This document shows, piece by piece, positions 33,182 through 41,956 of a stretch of DNA of 64,000 bases. Position numbers and translations under genes: made by a program. The stretch is taken from positions 62,001-126,000 of the forward strand of contig DFKE01000001.1 in NCBI GenBank assembly GCA_002373505.1. The letters run 5' to 3'. Every line of letters starts with the position of its first letter. Positions within the stretch are counted from its first letter, which is position 1. Origin of the DNA: Bacteroidales bacterium UBA3653 (GTDB taxonomy: Bacteria > Bacteroidota > Bacteroidia > Bacteroidales > Paludibacteraceae). The notes below the pieces were generated by a model. The model worked only from the letters and a program-made list of their open reading frames with translations. It searched no databases and was not told the DNA's origin.

Positions 33182-33272
33182 ATTTTAACGATCAAACGGG
33201 GATAATCGTATAGGGTTACAGACCCCTGCTTCCGCAGTGGTTCTGTTTTTTTTTACGCAAAATGTAGGGAAT

Positions 33273-34148
33273 TTACTCCAAATCAATGTGCTCCGCCTGA
33301 ACGGGAGCAGAGAGGAAGAGGGATGCGGATTGTGCGAAGCGGTCTGCATTTTCTGTGGTCAGATAGCGGCACGTGCCGCCTTGCGAGAGCTGGGATGCAT
33401 ACTCCGGATGGCGAACCAAATAATCAGCCAGACTCTTTGCCTCCAGATAACCCTGCGAGATAACCTGAATATCACCGGCAGCAAAGCGTTTGCCGTTGTT
33501 CCTGATCCATTGCGCTATCTTCGGCAGCAACAACGGATAGTGGGTGCAACCCAAAATCAAAGTGTCTATCTGCGGATCTTTCGCAAGAATCTCGCGCAAA
33601 TACAAATCCACAAAGTAATCTGCGCCTGCATGTTGATGCTCGCCATTCTCAATCAACGGCACCCATAACGGACAAGACTGTTGAGTGACAATTAGAACTT
33701 CAGATAATTTTTTCAATTCCAGCACATAACTCTCGGAAGAGACGGTAGCCGGAGTAGCCAAAATGCCTACATGTCCGGTCTTCGTAATAGCCGGCACCGA
33801 TTCAACGGTAGGACGAATAACGCCGAGCACATTCGCCGGCCTACCGTTCGCCCTGCGTCCTTCTGCCCGCTCTGCGTTGATGAGCGGCAAGTCGTGTTGC
33901 TGAATGGTGCGAAGAGCTTTTGCAGAAGCCGTGTTACAAGCCAGAATGACCAAGGAACAATCGCTGCTCAGGAGATATGTGACAGCCTGAAGCGTATAGC
34001 GGTAGATAACATCGAACGAGTGCGTACCATACGGCGCACGCGCGTTATCACCCAAGTACAAATAATCGTACTGAGGTAACTCCTTGCGAATCGCATCCAA
34101 GATGGTCAATCCGCCATATCCGCTGTCAAAAATACCTATTTTTGCCAT
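33273..34148 (-). CDS. murI: Glutamate racemase
   Basis: A 291-residue racemase that makes D-glutamate for peptidoglycan. Catalytic features: FDSGYGG at the start, LACNTASA (Cys71), LGCTHYPLL (Cys201). Residues about 92-106 (AERAEGRRANGRPAN) are a low-complexity insert between two conserved strands, probably repeat-derived. In many Bacteroidetes murI follows the ompH genes; here it lies 11 kb away. Start 34148 is chosen by the family opening MAKIGIFDSG. Confidence 0.94.
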   Translation of the reverse strand: MAKIGIFDSGYGGLTILDAIRKELPQYDYLYLGDNARAPYGTHSFDVIYRYTLQAVTYLLSSDCSLVILACNTASAKALRTIQQHDLPLINAERAEGRRANGRPANVLGVIRPTVESVPAITKTGHVGILATPATVSSESYVLELKKLSEVLIVTQQSCPLWVPLIENGEHQHAGADYFVDLYLREILAKDPQIDTLILGCTHYPLLLPKIAQWIRNNGKRFAAGDIQVISQGYLEAKSLADYLVRHPEYASQLSQGGTCRYLTTENADRFAQSASLFLSAPVQAEHIDLE

Positions 34149-34157
34149 AATTCGCTG

Positions 34158-34205
34158 CAAAAGTACAAAAAAATTTGGACATATGCAAAAAAAAGTGTAA
34201 CTTTG
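34158..34205. promoter_or_regulatory. Overlapping divergent murI/aqpZ promoters
   Basis: Minus: TTTG (CAAA 34186-34189), 20 bp, TACTTTTG (34158-34165). Plus: TTTG (34174-34177), 20 bp, TAACTTTG (34198-34205). The -33 boxes form TTTGGACATATGCAAA, the same TTTG-N8-CAAA geometry as at 4424-4439. Confidence 0.8.
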
Positions 34206-34253
34206 TACTCGGTTTTGACAATTTATTGGTTTAACCTTATAAATTTTTGACTT

Positions 34254-34967
34254 ATGAAGTTATGTAACAAGTTCGCTGCAGAGTTCTTCGGAACGGCAGT
34301 ATTGGTATTGGGCGGTTGCGGAACGGCCCTGTTCGGACATGTAGGATTTTTAGGCGTGGCTCTGGCTTTCGGTCTGACGATCGTGGCGGCGGCTTACGGC
34401 ATCGGTCACATCAGCGGTGCACATCTCAATCCGGCTGTCAGTCTGGGTGTTTTCGTTAACGGCCGTATGAGTGCAAAAGAGATGTTCTGCTACTGGTGCG
34501 CACAGATTCTCGGTGCTATCGCAGCAGCAGCTATCCTGTTCGGAATCGCTAAGTCGGCAGGCATGGAGATCGGTACTTTCGCCGCTAACGGATATGGTGA
34601 TTTCTTCTCCGCTGCCGATGTAGAGGCTGGTTATCTGCAAACCAATGTATGGGGTGCTTTTGCCACCGAGTGTGTCCTGACGTTTGTCTTCCTGATGGTT
34701 ATCCTGGGTGTAACGGACAGCAAGCACGGAAACGGTGCTTTCGGCGGTCTGGCTATCGGTTTGACGCTGACGTTGATCCACTTGATCTCTATTCCGTTGA
34801 CCAATACTTCGGTTAACCCGGCTCGTTCGATCTCTCAGGCTATCTTCTCGGAGAACGCTCTGGCGCTGCCTCAGTTGTGGCTCTTCATCGTTGCTCCGCT
34901 CGTAGGTGCTGCGCTCGCAGGATTGTGCTACAAGTGCATCAGTTGCGAAGGAAACTGCAAGAAATAA
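34254..34967 (+). CDS. aqpZ: Aquaporin (MIP family)
   Basis: A 237-residue channel with six membrane helices and the two half-helix NPA motifs: HLNPAVS (59-61) and VNPARS (about 183-187). The pore-lining Arg follows the second NPA, as in water-selective AqpZ. The C-terminus has a short Cys-rich tail (CYKCISCEGNC), unusual for the family. It is transcribed alone between the divergent promoter and a terminator. Confidence 0.93.
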   Translation: MKLCNKFAAEFFGTAVLVLGGCGTALFGHVGFLGVALAFGLTIVAAAYGIGHISGAHLNPAVSLGVFVNGRMSAKEMFCYWCAQILGAIAAAAILFGIAKSAGMEIGTFAANGYGDFFSAADVEAGYLQTNVWGAFATECVLTFVFLMVILGVTDSKHGNGAFGGLAIGLTLTLIHLISIPLTNTSVNPARSISQAIFSENALALPQLWLFIVAPLVGAALAGLCYKCISCEGNCKK

Positions 34968-34997
34968 GCGAAAAATAACGTGTTTTTATAAAAAAGA

Positions 34998-35030
34998 ATG
35001 GCATATGCTTGCGTATGTCATTTTTTTTTT
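34998..35030 (+). terminator. aqpZ terminator overlapping the dnaN promoter
   Basis: ATGGCATA...TATGTCAT hairpin plus a ten-T tract. The dnaN -33 TTG (35009-35011) lies in its loop, so the same DNA ends one transcript and starts the next. Confidence 0.75.
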
Positions 35031-35039
35031 GTACCTTTG
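35009..35039 (+). promoter_or_regulatory. dnaN promoter
   Basis: TTG at 35009-35011, 20-bp spacer, TACCTTTG at 35032-35039. The leader is about 95 nt and contains no clear hairpin besides TACGCGTG-type palindromes. Confidence 0.75.
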
Positions 35040-35144
35040 TGCCCGATTTTTGTGCGCTTGTACGAATACGCACGCCTACGCGTGCAGAAATTGAGGTAAG
35101 GCGCGCAGTACGGAGAGAAACTAAAACATCAAAAATATACGTAT

Positions 35145-36269
35145 ATGAAATTCAATGTATCGAGTTCTAAACTCTTTTCGCAATTACAGGCAGTAAGCCG
35201 CGTAATCAACAGTAAGAATGCGTTGCCCATCCTGGACGATGTGTTGTTTGACTTGGTAGGTAACGAGTTGAGACTGACCGCATCTGACGGCGAGACCACT
35301 ATCCGTACCTCGATAGAGGTGGAGGGTGTAGAAGGTAGCGGCAAGGTGGCGTCTGCTGCCAAGTTGTTGCTGGAGACGCTGAAAGAGTTCAGCGAGCAGC
35401 CGCTGGCATTCACTATCGACGAGAATAATTTTGCAGTAAGCATGGTGAGCCAGAACGGTACGTATTCATTCGTAGGCGTTAACGGCAACGAGTATCCCGA
35501 GATGCCGGGAGTAGAGGCAGAGGCTCAGTCGCTGAGTCTGCCGGCTAATGTGCTGCAGAGCGCTATCGAGAAGACTATCTTCTGTACCGCAGACGACGAT
35601 CTGCGTCCGGTGATGAACGGTATCTTCTTCGACATCGCGGCGGACAAGGTGACGATGGTGGCTACTGACGCCCACCGTCTGGTGCGCTATACCAATACCG
35701 GTGTGGCCCCGGGCGTGGCGGCAAGTTTCATCCTGCCGAAGAAACCGGCAGGTCTGCTGAAGAACCTGCTTGCCAAAGAGGAAGGTGACGTGAAAGTGTC
35801 CTTCGGTGTCAAGAACGCACGTTTCGAGTTCGCTAACACGATCATCGTCTGCCGCCAGATAGAGGGCCGTTTCCCGAACTACAATGCTGTTATCCCGCAG
35901 GCGAACCAGAATGTCGTGACTATTGACCGTCAGACGCTCATCAACGCCTGCAAGCGCGTGGCAGTGTTCGCCAACAACGGCACGGCTCAGCTGCGTCTGG
36001 CGTTGAGCGAGAACCAGATCAAGATCTCCGCACAGGATATCGATTTCTCGACGAGCGCGGAGGAGACGGTAAGCTGCGACTATAACGGCATGCCGATGGC
36101 TATCGGTTTCAAGGCTCCGTTCCTGATCGATCTCCTTTCGTCCGTTGCTTCTGCGGATGTGCAGTTGAAGTTGTCCGATCCCGCCCGCGCAGGTCTGATC
36201 CTGCCGGCAGAGAACGAGGAGAACGAGGATGTCCTCATGTTGTTAATGCCGATGCTGCTGAACGACTAA
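35145..36269 (+). CDS. dnaN: DNA polymerase III beta subunit (sliding clamp)
   Basis: A 374-residue ring-forming clamp that tethers the replicative polymerase to DNA. The length and three repeated sub-domains fit the family; segments such as ATDAHRLVRY and IEGRFPNYNAVIPQ are typical. No dnaA or recF is next to it, so this is not an obvious origin region. It is followed by a CTCCCC/GGGGAG repeat and then the DUF4954 gene. Confidence 0.96.
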   Translation: MKFNVSSSKLFSQLQAVSRVINSKNALPILDDVLFDLVGNELRLTASDGETTIRTSIEVEGVEGSGKVASAAKLLLETLKEFSEQPLAFTIDENNFAVSMVSQNGTYSFVGVNGNEYPEMPGVEAEAQSLSLPANVLQSAIEKTIFCTADDDLRPVMNGIFFDIAADKVTMVATDAHRLVRYTNTGVAPGVAASFILPKKPAGLLKNLLAKEEGDVKVSFGVKNARFEFANTIIVCRQIEGRFPNYNAVIPQANQNVVTIDRQTLINACKRVAVFANNGTAQLRLALSENQIKISAQDIDFSTSAEETVSCDYNGMPMAIGFKAPFLIDLLSSVASADVQLKLSDPARAGLILPAENEENEDVLMLLMPMLLND

Positions 36270-36271
36270 AG

Positions 36272-36303
36272 AGCCCCTCCCGACCTCCCCATAGAGGGGA
36301 GGA
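36272..36303. repeat. CCTCCCC/GGGGAGG palindromic repeat
   Basis: A 7-bp stem with a short loop between dnaN and the DUF4954 gene. Same family as 11812-11840 and 14880-14960. Confidence 0.65.
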
Positions 36304-36319
36304 GAAAAAGCCAAAGAGA

Positions 36320-38305
36320 ATGAATTACCGCAAATTATCGCAACAAGAGATCGCGCAGTTGGAGTCGCAGGGATGCAGCGCAGAGAACTGGGCGGAAGTG
36401 GAGGTGGCGGAAGCCTTTGAGCCGCAGTACGTGCGCAACACACGCTTCTCCGGTCACAACCGTATAGGTGTCTTCCGTCGCCAGATAGAGATGCCCGGAG
36501 GCTTGAAAGTGCATTCCGGCATCTATAATGCGACGCTCCACAACGTGGAGGTAGGCGACGATGCGCACCTGTACAATATCCATAATTATATCGCTAACTA
36601 CCGTATCGGCCGCGAGACCTGCATTGAGAATGTCAATGCGATTCTGGTGGACGGCAAGACGACCTTCGGCAACGGCGTGCGTGTGCCGGTGATGAACGAA
36701 GGCGGCGGACGCGAGATCCCTATTTTCAACGAGTTAAGTGCCAGTCTGGCATATATCCTGACGCTCTACCGCCACCGCCCGGAGATGATTCATGAGGTGG
36801 AACGGCTGATTGATGAATATGCAGAGCGCCAGGCTTCCGAGGTGGGTTATATAGGTGACCATGTGCGGATTCTGAACTGCGGTTCGATCAAGAATGTGAA
36901 GGTAGGCGATTTCGCCGAACTGGTGGGAGTGAGCCGGCTGAAAAACGGTACGGTCAACTCCAACGAGCATGCGCCGGTCCGTCTGGGGAGCGGTGTCAAA
37001 TGTGTGAATTTCATCATAGCTTCGGGCGTTGAGATAGGCGACAGTACGCTGGTGGATAAATGCTTTGTGGGGCAGGGCTGTGTCTTTGACAAGCACTACT
37101 CGGCAGGCGAGAGTCTGTTCTTCAGCAACTGCCAGGGCATGCACGGAGAGGCATGCGCCATCTTCGCCGGGCCGTACACCGTAACGCACCATAAGAGCAC
37201 GCTTCTGATAGCGGGTATGTTCTCGTTCCTGAACGCCGGCTCGGGGTCCAACCAGAGTAACCATATGTATAAACTGGGTCCGATCCATCAGGGAGTGGCG
37301 GAGCGCGGCGCGAAGACGACCAGCGACAGTTATCTGCTCTGGCCGTCCAAGATCGGTGCGTTCAGTCTGGTTATGGGACGTCATACCCATCATGCGGACA
37401 CCTCCGAACTGCCGTTCTCGTATCTGATAGAGAACAACAGCGAGAGTTATCTGGTGCCCGGCGCCAACCTGCGTACCGTAGGTACGATCCGTGATGCGCA
37501 GAAATGGCCGAAGCGCGACAACAGAAAAGATCCGCATAAGATAGACCAGATCAATTTCAACCTCCTGAGCCCCTACACGGTGCAGAAGATGTGGCGAGGC
37601 CGCGAGGTGCTGAACGAGCTGCAGGCACTGAGCGGTGAGAACACCGATGTCTATGGTTATCGGAACTGCAAGATCCGCAACTCGTCGCTGCGCCACGGTC
37701 GGGAGTTATATACAATAGGCATCCGGAAGTTCTTGGGCAACAGCCTGATCAGCCGTCTGGAGCAGAAAGAGTGGCATACCCTCGCAGAGATACGCGCAGC
37801 GCTTCGTCCGGACAGCCGGGTCGGACTGGGAGACTGGGTGGATCTGGCAGGTCTGATAGCTCCGAAGAGTGAAGTGTCGGTTCTGCTCGATGATATCGAG
37901 AAAGGACATATGACGTTGGAGGACATCCAGGCCCGTCTGGTGAAGATGCATGCGAACTACTATTCATACGAATGGACCTGGGCGCTGGATAAGCTGGAGC
38001 AGGTGTGGGGATGCAGTGTGGAAGAGGTGTCGCTGGAGCAGATCCGTATGACCGTCAACCAATGGCTCGAAGCCGTGGTGAACCTGGACCGCATGGTCTA
38101 TAACGATGCGCGGAAGGAGTTCGACCTCAACAGCCAGACGGGCTTCGGCGTGGACGGAGACCGCGAGCAAGCGGAAGCGGATTTCGAAGAAGTGCGCGGT
38201 AGCTTTGAGTCCAATTCATTTGTCAAAGCAGTGCTGGAACATATCGAACGCAAATCGGCTCTTGGAAACAAGATCCTGGAGAAATTAGAGAATGTCAGAG
38301 GCTAA
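36320..38305 (+). CDS. DUF4954 family protein
   Basis: A 661-residue cytoplasmic protein. The middle (about 60-350) has hexapeptide-like left-handed beta-helix turns (VEVGDDAHLYNI, VKVGDFAELVGVSRLKNG, VEIGDSTLVDKCFVGQGCVF), as in acyl- or nucleotidyl-transferases with bound nucleotide sugars. It matches the Bacteroidetes DUF4954 family by memory. The C-terminal third is helical. Function is unknown. Its last 14 bp overlap rnz, so the two are coupled. Confidence 0.8.
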   Translation: MNYRKLSQQEIAQLESQGCSAENWAEVEVAEAFEPQYVRNTRFSGHNRIGVFRRQIEMPGGLKVHSGIYNATLHNVEVGDDAHLYNIHNYIANYRIGRETCIENVNAILVDGKTTFGNGVRVPVMNEGGGREIPIFNELSASLAYILTLYRHRPEMIHEVERLIDEYAERQASEVGYIGDHVRILNCGSIKNVKVGDFAELVGVSRLKNGTVNSNEHAPVRLGSGVKCVNFIIASGVEIGDSTLVDKCFVGQGCVFDKHYSAGESLFFSNCQGMHGEACAIFAGPYTVTHHKSTLLIAGMFSFLNAGSGSNQSNHMYKLGPIHQGVAERGAKTTSDSYLLWPSKIGAFSLVMGRHTHHADTSELPFSYLIENNSESYLVPGANLRTVGTIRDAQKWPKRDNRKDPHKIDQINFNLLSPYTVQKMWRGREVLNELQALSGENTDVYGYRNCKIRNSSLRHGRELYTIGIRKFLGNSLISRLEQKEWHTLAEIRAALRPDSRVGLGDWVDLAGLIAPKSEVSVLLDDIEKGHMTLEDIQARLVKMHANYYSYEWTWALDKLEQVWGCSVEEVSLEQIRMTVNQWLEAVVNLDRMVYNDARKEFDLNSQTGFGVDGDREQAEADFEEVRGSFESNSFVKAVLEHIERKSALGNKILEKLENVRG

Positions 38306-39101
38306 ACTGACCATATTAGGTTGCGGCAGTGCCAAGCCGACCAAGACCACTTCCCCGTCCGGGCAGTGGCTGGACCTGTGTGACAAGTCGTTCTTGATCG
38401 ACTGCGGCGAAGGAGTGCTGCTGACCATGCAGAAACTGGGTCTGCGGACGGGAAGACTGTATAACATCTTCATCTCCCATCTGCACGGAGACCATTGTTT
38501 CGGTCTGATAGGTCTGTTGACGACGCTCGCGATGCTCAAACGCACGCAGCCGATGCATATCTATGCACATCGGGATCTGGAGAAACTGCTGACTCCGCTG
38601 CTGAACTACCATTGCGGAGACCGCCTGTACGACATCGTCTTTCATCCGATCAACCCCCGCAAGCATGAAGTGATCTACGAGGACCGCACGGTCAGCGTGG
38701 AGACCGTGCCGCTGAAACATAGTGTTCCTACCTGCGGTTTCCTCTTCAAGGAGACGCGGCGTAAGATGGCGGAAGACGGCTCTTTCTACTATCTGACGCG
38801 CAAACGCTACGCCTACTGCTCGGACACGATGTACAGCGAGAAAATAGTGCCGATTATTGAAGGAGTGGAGACGCTCTATCACGAATCGACCTTCCTGCAG
38901 GAGATGGAGGTGCGGAGCAAGGAAGTGATGCACTCCACGGCGGCGCAGGCAGCTAAGATCGCTTCGCTGGCAAAGGCGGGCAAACTGATTCTGGGACATT
39001 ACTCCGCACGCGTGGAGGACCATAGCCTGTTTCTTCAGGAAGCCCAACCGGTGTTCGGGAACACAATCCTGGCGGAGGAGAACGATGTAATAGAGTTGTA
39101 A
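38292..39101 (+). CDS. rnz: Ribonuclease Z
   Basis: A 269-residue metallo-beta-lactamase-fold endonuclease that trims tRNA 3' ends. Metal ligands: SHLHGDH (His63, His65, Asp67, His68), the CSDT segment, and the late HESTF and GHYSAR histidines. This fits the finding that most tRNA genes here lack encoded CCA. It overlaps the DUF4954 gene by 14 bp and is followed by radA after a 21-bp array of three 7-bp units. Confidence 0.92.
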   Translation: MSEAKLTILGCGSAKPTKTTSPSGQWLDLCDKSFLIDCGEGVLLTMQKLGLRTGRLYNIFISHLHGDHCFGLIGLLTTLAMLKRTQPMHIYAHRDLEKLLTPLLNYHCGDRLYDIVFHPINPRKHEVIYEDRTVSVETVPLKHSVPTCGFLFKETRRKMAEDGSFYYLTRKRYAYCSDTMYSEKIVPIIEGVETLYHESTFLQEMEVRSKEVMHSTAAQAAKIASLAKAGKLILGHYSARVEDHSLFLQEAQPVFGNTILAEENDVIEL

Positions 39102-39121
39102 ATCACCAATCACCAGTCACC
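39101..39121. repeat. Three 7-bp units before radA
   Basis: AATCACC, AATCACC, AGTCACC, ending 1 bp before the radA start codon. Confidence 0.6.
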
Positions 39122-39122
39122 A

Positions 39123-40496
39123 ATGGCAAAAGCAACCATTCAATATGTATGCTCATCCTGCGGCGCCAAAGCCCCGCAGTTGCTGGGTCGCTGTCCCGTC
39201 TGCGGCGAATGGGGCACGTATGAGGAGGAAATCATACAACCGGGCGGCCATACGGCAAAGCGGTCCTATAGCGCAAGCGGTCTTTCCGCCCAAGGCAGTC
39301 AGCCCCGACGCCTTCAGGAGGTCGAGGCCTCAGAAGAGATGCGGATTGACATGCATAACGGCGAACTGAACCGCGTGCTGGGCGGCGGTCTGGTTCCGGG
39401 GAGTCTGGTGCTGTTGGGCGGAGAACCCGGAATAGGCAAGTCCACTCTCGCGTTGCAAGTGTTGATGCAGATGGGGGAACGCCGGACGTTCTATGCTTCC
39501 GGCGAGGAGAGCGTGCGCCAGCTCAAACTGCGTGCGGAGCGGCTGGCGGGCGACGCAGAGAACCTATATATATCCTCCGAGACCTCGCTGGAGAGGATCT
39601 TGGACCAGGTGAAAGAGATAGAGCCGGAGGTGGTGGTGATCGATTCGATCCAGACGATAGGCACCGAGGCCGTAGAAGCAACGATCGGTTCGCTGAGCCA
39701 GGTGCGCGAATGTGCGGCGCGGATACTGGAGTTTGCCAAAACACGTAATATCCCCTTCTTTATCATCGGACATATCAACAAAGAAGGTTCGCTGGCGGGT
39801 CCCAAGGTGCTGGAGCATATAGTGGACACCGTGCTGCAGTTTGAAGGCGACCAGCAATATATGTACCGCATCCTGCGCGCCCAGAAGAACCGCTTCGGCT
39901 CCACGTCCGAACTGGGAATTTACGAGATGCGTGCGGACGGTCTGCGCGAGGTGAGCAACCCTTCGGAACTGTTGCTCTCCACGGCGCGCGAAGGTCTCTC
40001 GGGCATAGCGATAGCGGCGGCGGTAGAGGGTGTGCGGCCGTTCCTCATCGAGGTGCAGGCGCTCGTCTCCTCCGCGGCATACGGTACTCCGCAGCGTTCG
40101 TCCACGGGATTTGACGGACGGAGACTGAATATGCTGCTGGCGGTATTGGAGAAAAGGGTAGGGTTCAAGTTGCTGCAAAAAGACGTGTTCCTCAATATAG
40201 CGGGCGGCCTGCGTGTGCAGGATCCGGCAATCGATTTGGCGGTTCTGGCAGCCGTGCTGAGCAGCAATATGGACATAGCGTTAGACGCCGGAACATGTCT
40301 GTGCGGAGAAGTGGGACTGGCGGGAGAGATACGGCCGGTAACGCGTATCGAACAGCGTATCTCCGAAGCGCAGAAACTGGGCTTCAAAAGGATCCTGATC
40401 CCTGCCGACCAGAAGATAGACACCCATCGCTTTGCGATAGAGGTGGTGCCGGTGAAGAAAGTGACGGACGCGTTCCGGACGCTGATCAAAAGTTGA
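39123..40496 (+). CDS. radA: DNA repair protein RadA
   Basis: A 457-residue RecA-like branch-migration ATPase. An N-terminal zinc finger (Cys10, Cys13, Cys24, Cys27) is followed by Walker A GGEPGIGKST (99-108), Walker B VVVIDSIQT, the RadA-specific KNRFG motif and a Lon-protease-like C-terminal domain. It promotes recombination and fork repair. The gene ends 11 bp before the likely TTG start of the DUF6089 gene. Confidence 0.95.
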   Translation: MAKATIQYVCSSCGAKAPQLLGRCPVCGEWGTYEEEIIQPGGHTAKRSYSASGLSAQGSQPRRLQEVEASEEMRIDMHNGELNRVLGGGLVPGSLVLLGGEPGIGKSTLALQVLMQMGERRTFYASGEESVRQLKLRAERLAGDAENLYISSETSLERILDQVKEIEPEVVVIDSIQTIGTEAVEATIGSLSQVRECAARILEFAKTRNIPFFIIGHINKEGSLAGPKVLEHIVDTVLQFEGDQQYMYRILRAQKNRFGSTSELGIYEMRADGLREVSNPSELLLSTAREGLSGIAIAAAVEGVRPFLIEVQALVSSAAYGTPQRSSTGFDGRRLNMLLAVLEKRVGFKLLQKDVFLNIAGGLRVQDPAIDLAVLAAVLSSNMDIALDAGTCLCGEVGLAGEIRPVTRIEQRISEAQKLGFKRILIPADQKIDTHRFAIEVVPVKKVTDAFRTLIKS

Positions 40497-40507
40497 AAGG
40501 CGAAGAT

Positions 40508-41212
40508 TTGAAAGAAAACAAAATACATAGTTGGCTCGCGGTGGCATTGTTTTTGTGCATGGGGCTTAGTGCTTATGCGCAGGGGCAGCCGTACCTGTGC
40601 GAGATAGGTCTCCAGGGCGGCTGCGGCTATTATGTGGGTGATGCCGCTCAGCATATATTCATGCACCCGCGCGAAGCATACGGGGTGCATTTCCGGTATA
40701 AGTTCACCAAACGCTGGGCGATACAGGCTAAGGTTTCCGGCCAGCGCATTACCGGATACGACTATACGATGGACGGCCGTAAACTGGACACCAGATGGCA
40801 GAACCAACTGATCAATGTGGATGTGATGGCGGAGTTTAACTTCTTCCGTTTCGGGGAAGCGAATAGATACGACAAGCGTATCAAACCCTATACACCTTAT
40901 ATCTTCTTGGGAATAGGAGCGGGTGTCTATGGTGCGAACGGGGAGAACAAACCGATATTTAATCATGCAATGGCCTATATCCCGCTGGGCATAGGATTCA
41001 AATGGAAATTCCACGACTGCGTAGGGCTGAACATAGCATGGCAACATAATATCTATATGGCGGATAACCTGGAGAGCCGCGAGTCGCTGGATAACAAATA
41101 CCAGATGAACGGCTGGAACTGGATGAACTGCGACTTGACAGGAATGCTGACCGCTGGTATTGTTTTTGAGTTCGGCAGGGCGAAGGCACCGTGCCGTATA
41201 TGCAATTGGTAG
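40508..41212 (+). CDS. DUF6089-like outer membrane beta-barrel protein
   Basis: About 234 residues from a TTG start at 40508. The start is chosen because it opens a good signal peptide (WLAVALFLCMGLSAYAQ); the longer frame overlaps radA. The mature part shows alternating aromatic strands (GGCGYYVGDA, YKFTKRWAIQAKVSGQRI, YTPYIFLGIGAGVYG), consistent with an eight-stranded barrel. The position directly before uppS and bamA is typical of this Bacteroidetes family. Function is unknown, perhaps in envelope assembly. Confidence 0.78.
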   Translation: MKENKIHSWLAVALFLCMGLSAYAQGQPYLCEIGLQGGCGYYVGDAAQHIFMHPREAYGVHFRYKFTKRWAIQAKVSGQRITGYDYTMDGRKLDTRWQNQLINVDVMAEFNFFRFGEANRYDKRIKPYTPYIFLGIGAGVYGANGENKPIFNHAMAYIPLGIGFKWKFHDCVGLNIAWQHNIYMADNLESRESLDNKYQMNGWNWMNCDLTGMLTAGIVFEFGRAKAPCRICNW

Positions 41213-41215
41213 AAC

Positions 41216-41956
41216 ATGGATTATAAAACTCAGATAGACAAATCGCGCTTGCCTCGCCATATTGCCATCATCATGGATGGCAACGGCCGGTGGGCGAAGA
41301 AACAAGGGCTGGCGCGCATGTTCGGTCACAGACAGGGCGTGGAGACAGTGCATAACATCACCGTCGCTGCAACCAAGTTGGGCGTTGAGTATCTGACGCT
41401 CTACACCTTCTCCACCGAGAACTGGAACCGGCCCAAGGAAGAAGTGGATGCGCTCATGACGCTCTTGGTGGACACGATCGCCAAAGAGACTCCGACGCTG
41501 ATGAACAACAACGTGCGGCTGACCATGATAGGTGATATTGACCGTCTGCCGGAAGGCACGAGACAGAAGTTCCTCGGCTGTATCGACCAGACGAGCCATA
41601 ATACCGGTCTGACCATGATCCTGGCGCTCAGCTATTCTGCGCGCTGGGAGATCACGGAAGCGGTGCGCAAGGCTGTGGCACTGGCGCAGAAAGGCTCTCT
41701 GCGGGAGGAGGAAGTGAACGAGCAACTGGTCAGTTCGCTCATGACGACCGATGCTGTTCCCGACCCGGACCTGCTGATCCGGACGAGCGGGGAGTATCGT
41801 ATCAGCAACTTCCTGTTATGGCAACTGGCTTACAGCGAGCTGTATTTTACGGATTGCCTGTGGCCGGAGTTTACGGAGGAAGAGTTTTATAAAGCCATTG
41901 TGGATTACCAGAAACGTGAAAGAAGATTCGGGAAAACGAGTGAACAGATTCATTAA
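41216..41956 (+). CDS. uppS: Isoprenyl transferase (undecaprenyl diphosphate synthase)
   Basis: A 246-residue cis-prenyltransferase that builds undecaprenyl diphosphate for cell-wall lipid carriers. Signature: IIMDGNGRWAKK (Asp21), then FSTENWNRP and the late RTSGEYRISNFLLWQLAYSE. It starts 3 bp after the DUF6089 gene and overlaps the bamA GTG start by 17 bp. Confidence 0.96.
   Translation: MDYKTQIDKSRLPRHIAIIMDGNGRWAKKQGLARMFGHRQGVETVHNITVAATKLGVEYLTLYTFSTENWNRPKEEVDALMTLLVDTIAKETPTLMNNNVRLTMIGDIDRLPEGTRQKFLGCIDQTSHNTGLTMILALSYSARWEITEAVRKAVALAQKGSLREEEVNEQLVSSLMTTDAVPDPDLLIRTSGEYRISNFLLWQLAYSELYFTDCLWPEFTEEEFYKAIVDYQKRERRFGKTSEQIH

Noticed and set aside
35000..36300. Replication origin next to dnaN
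   Set aside because: No dnaA, recF or cluster of DnaA boxes is seen; dnaN alone is not evidence of an origin.
40295..40507. N-terminal extension of the DUF6089 gene into radA
   Set aside because: The extra 71 residues are an out-of-frame reading of radA; the signal peptide only makes sense from the TTG at 40508.
39920..41725. Long antisense open frame of 601 codons on the minus strand
   Set aside because: It lies opposite radA, DUF6089 and uppS, which have clear family motifs; the antisense product has none.
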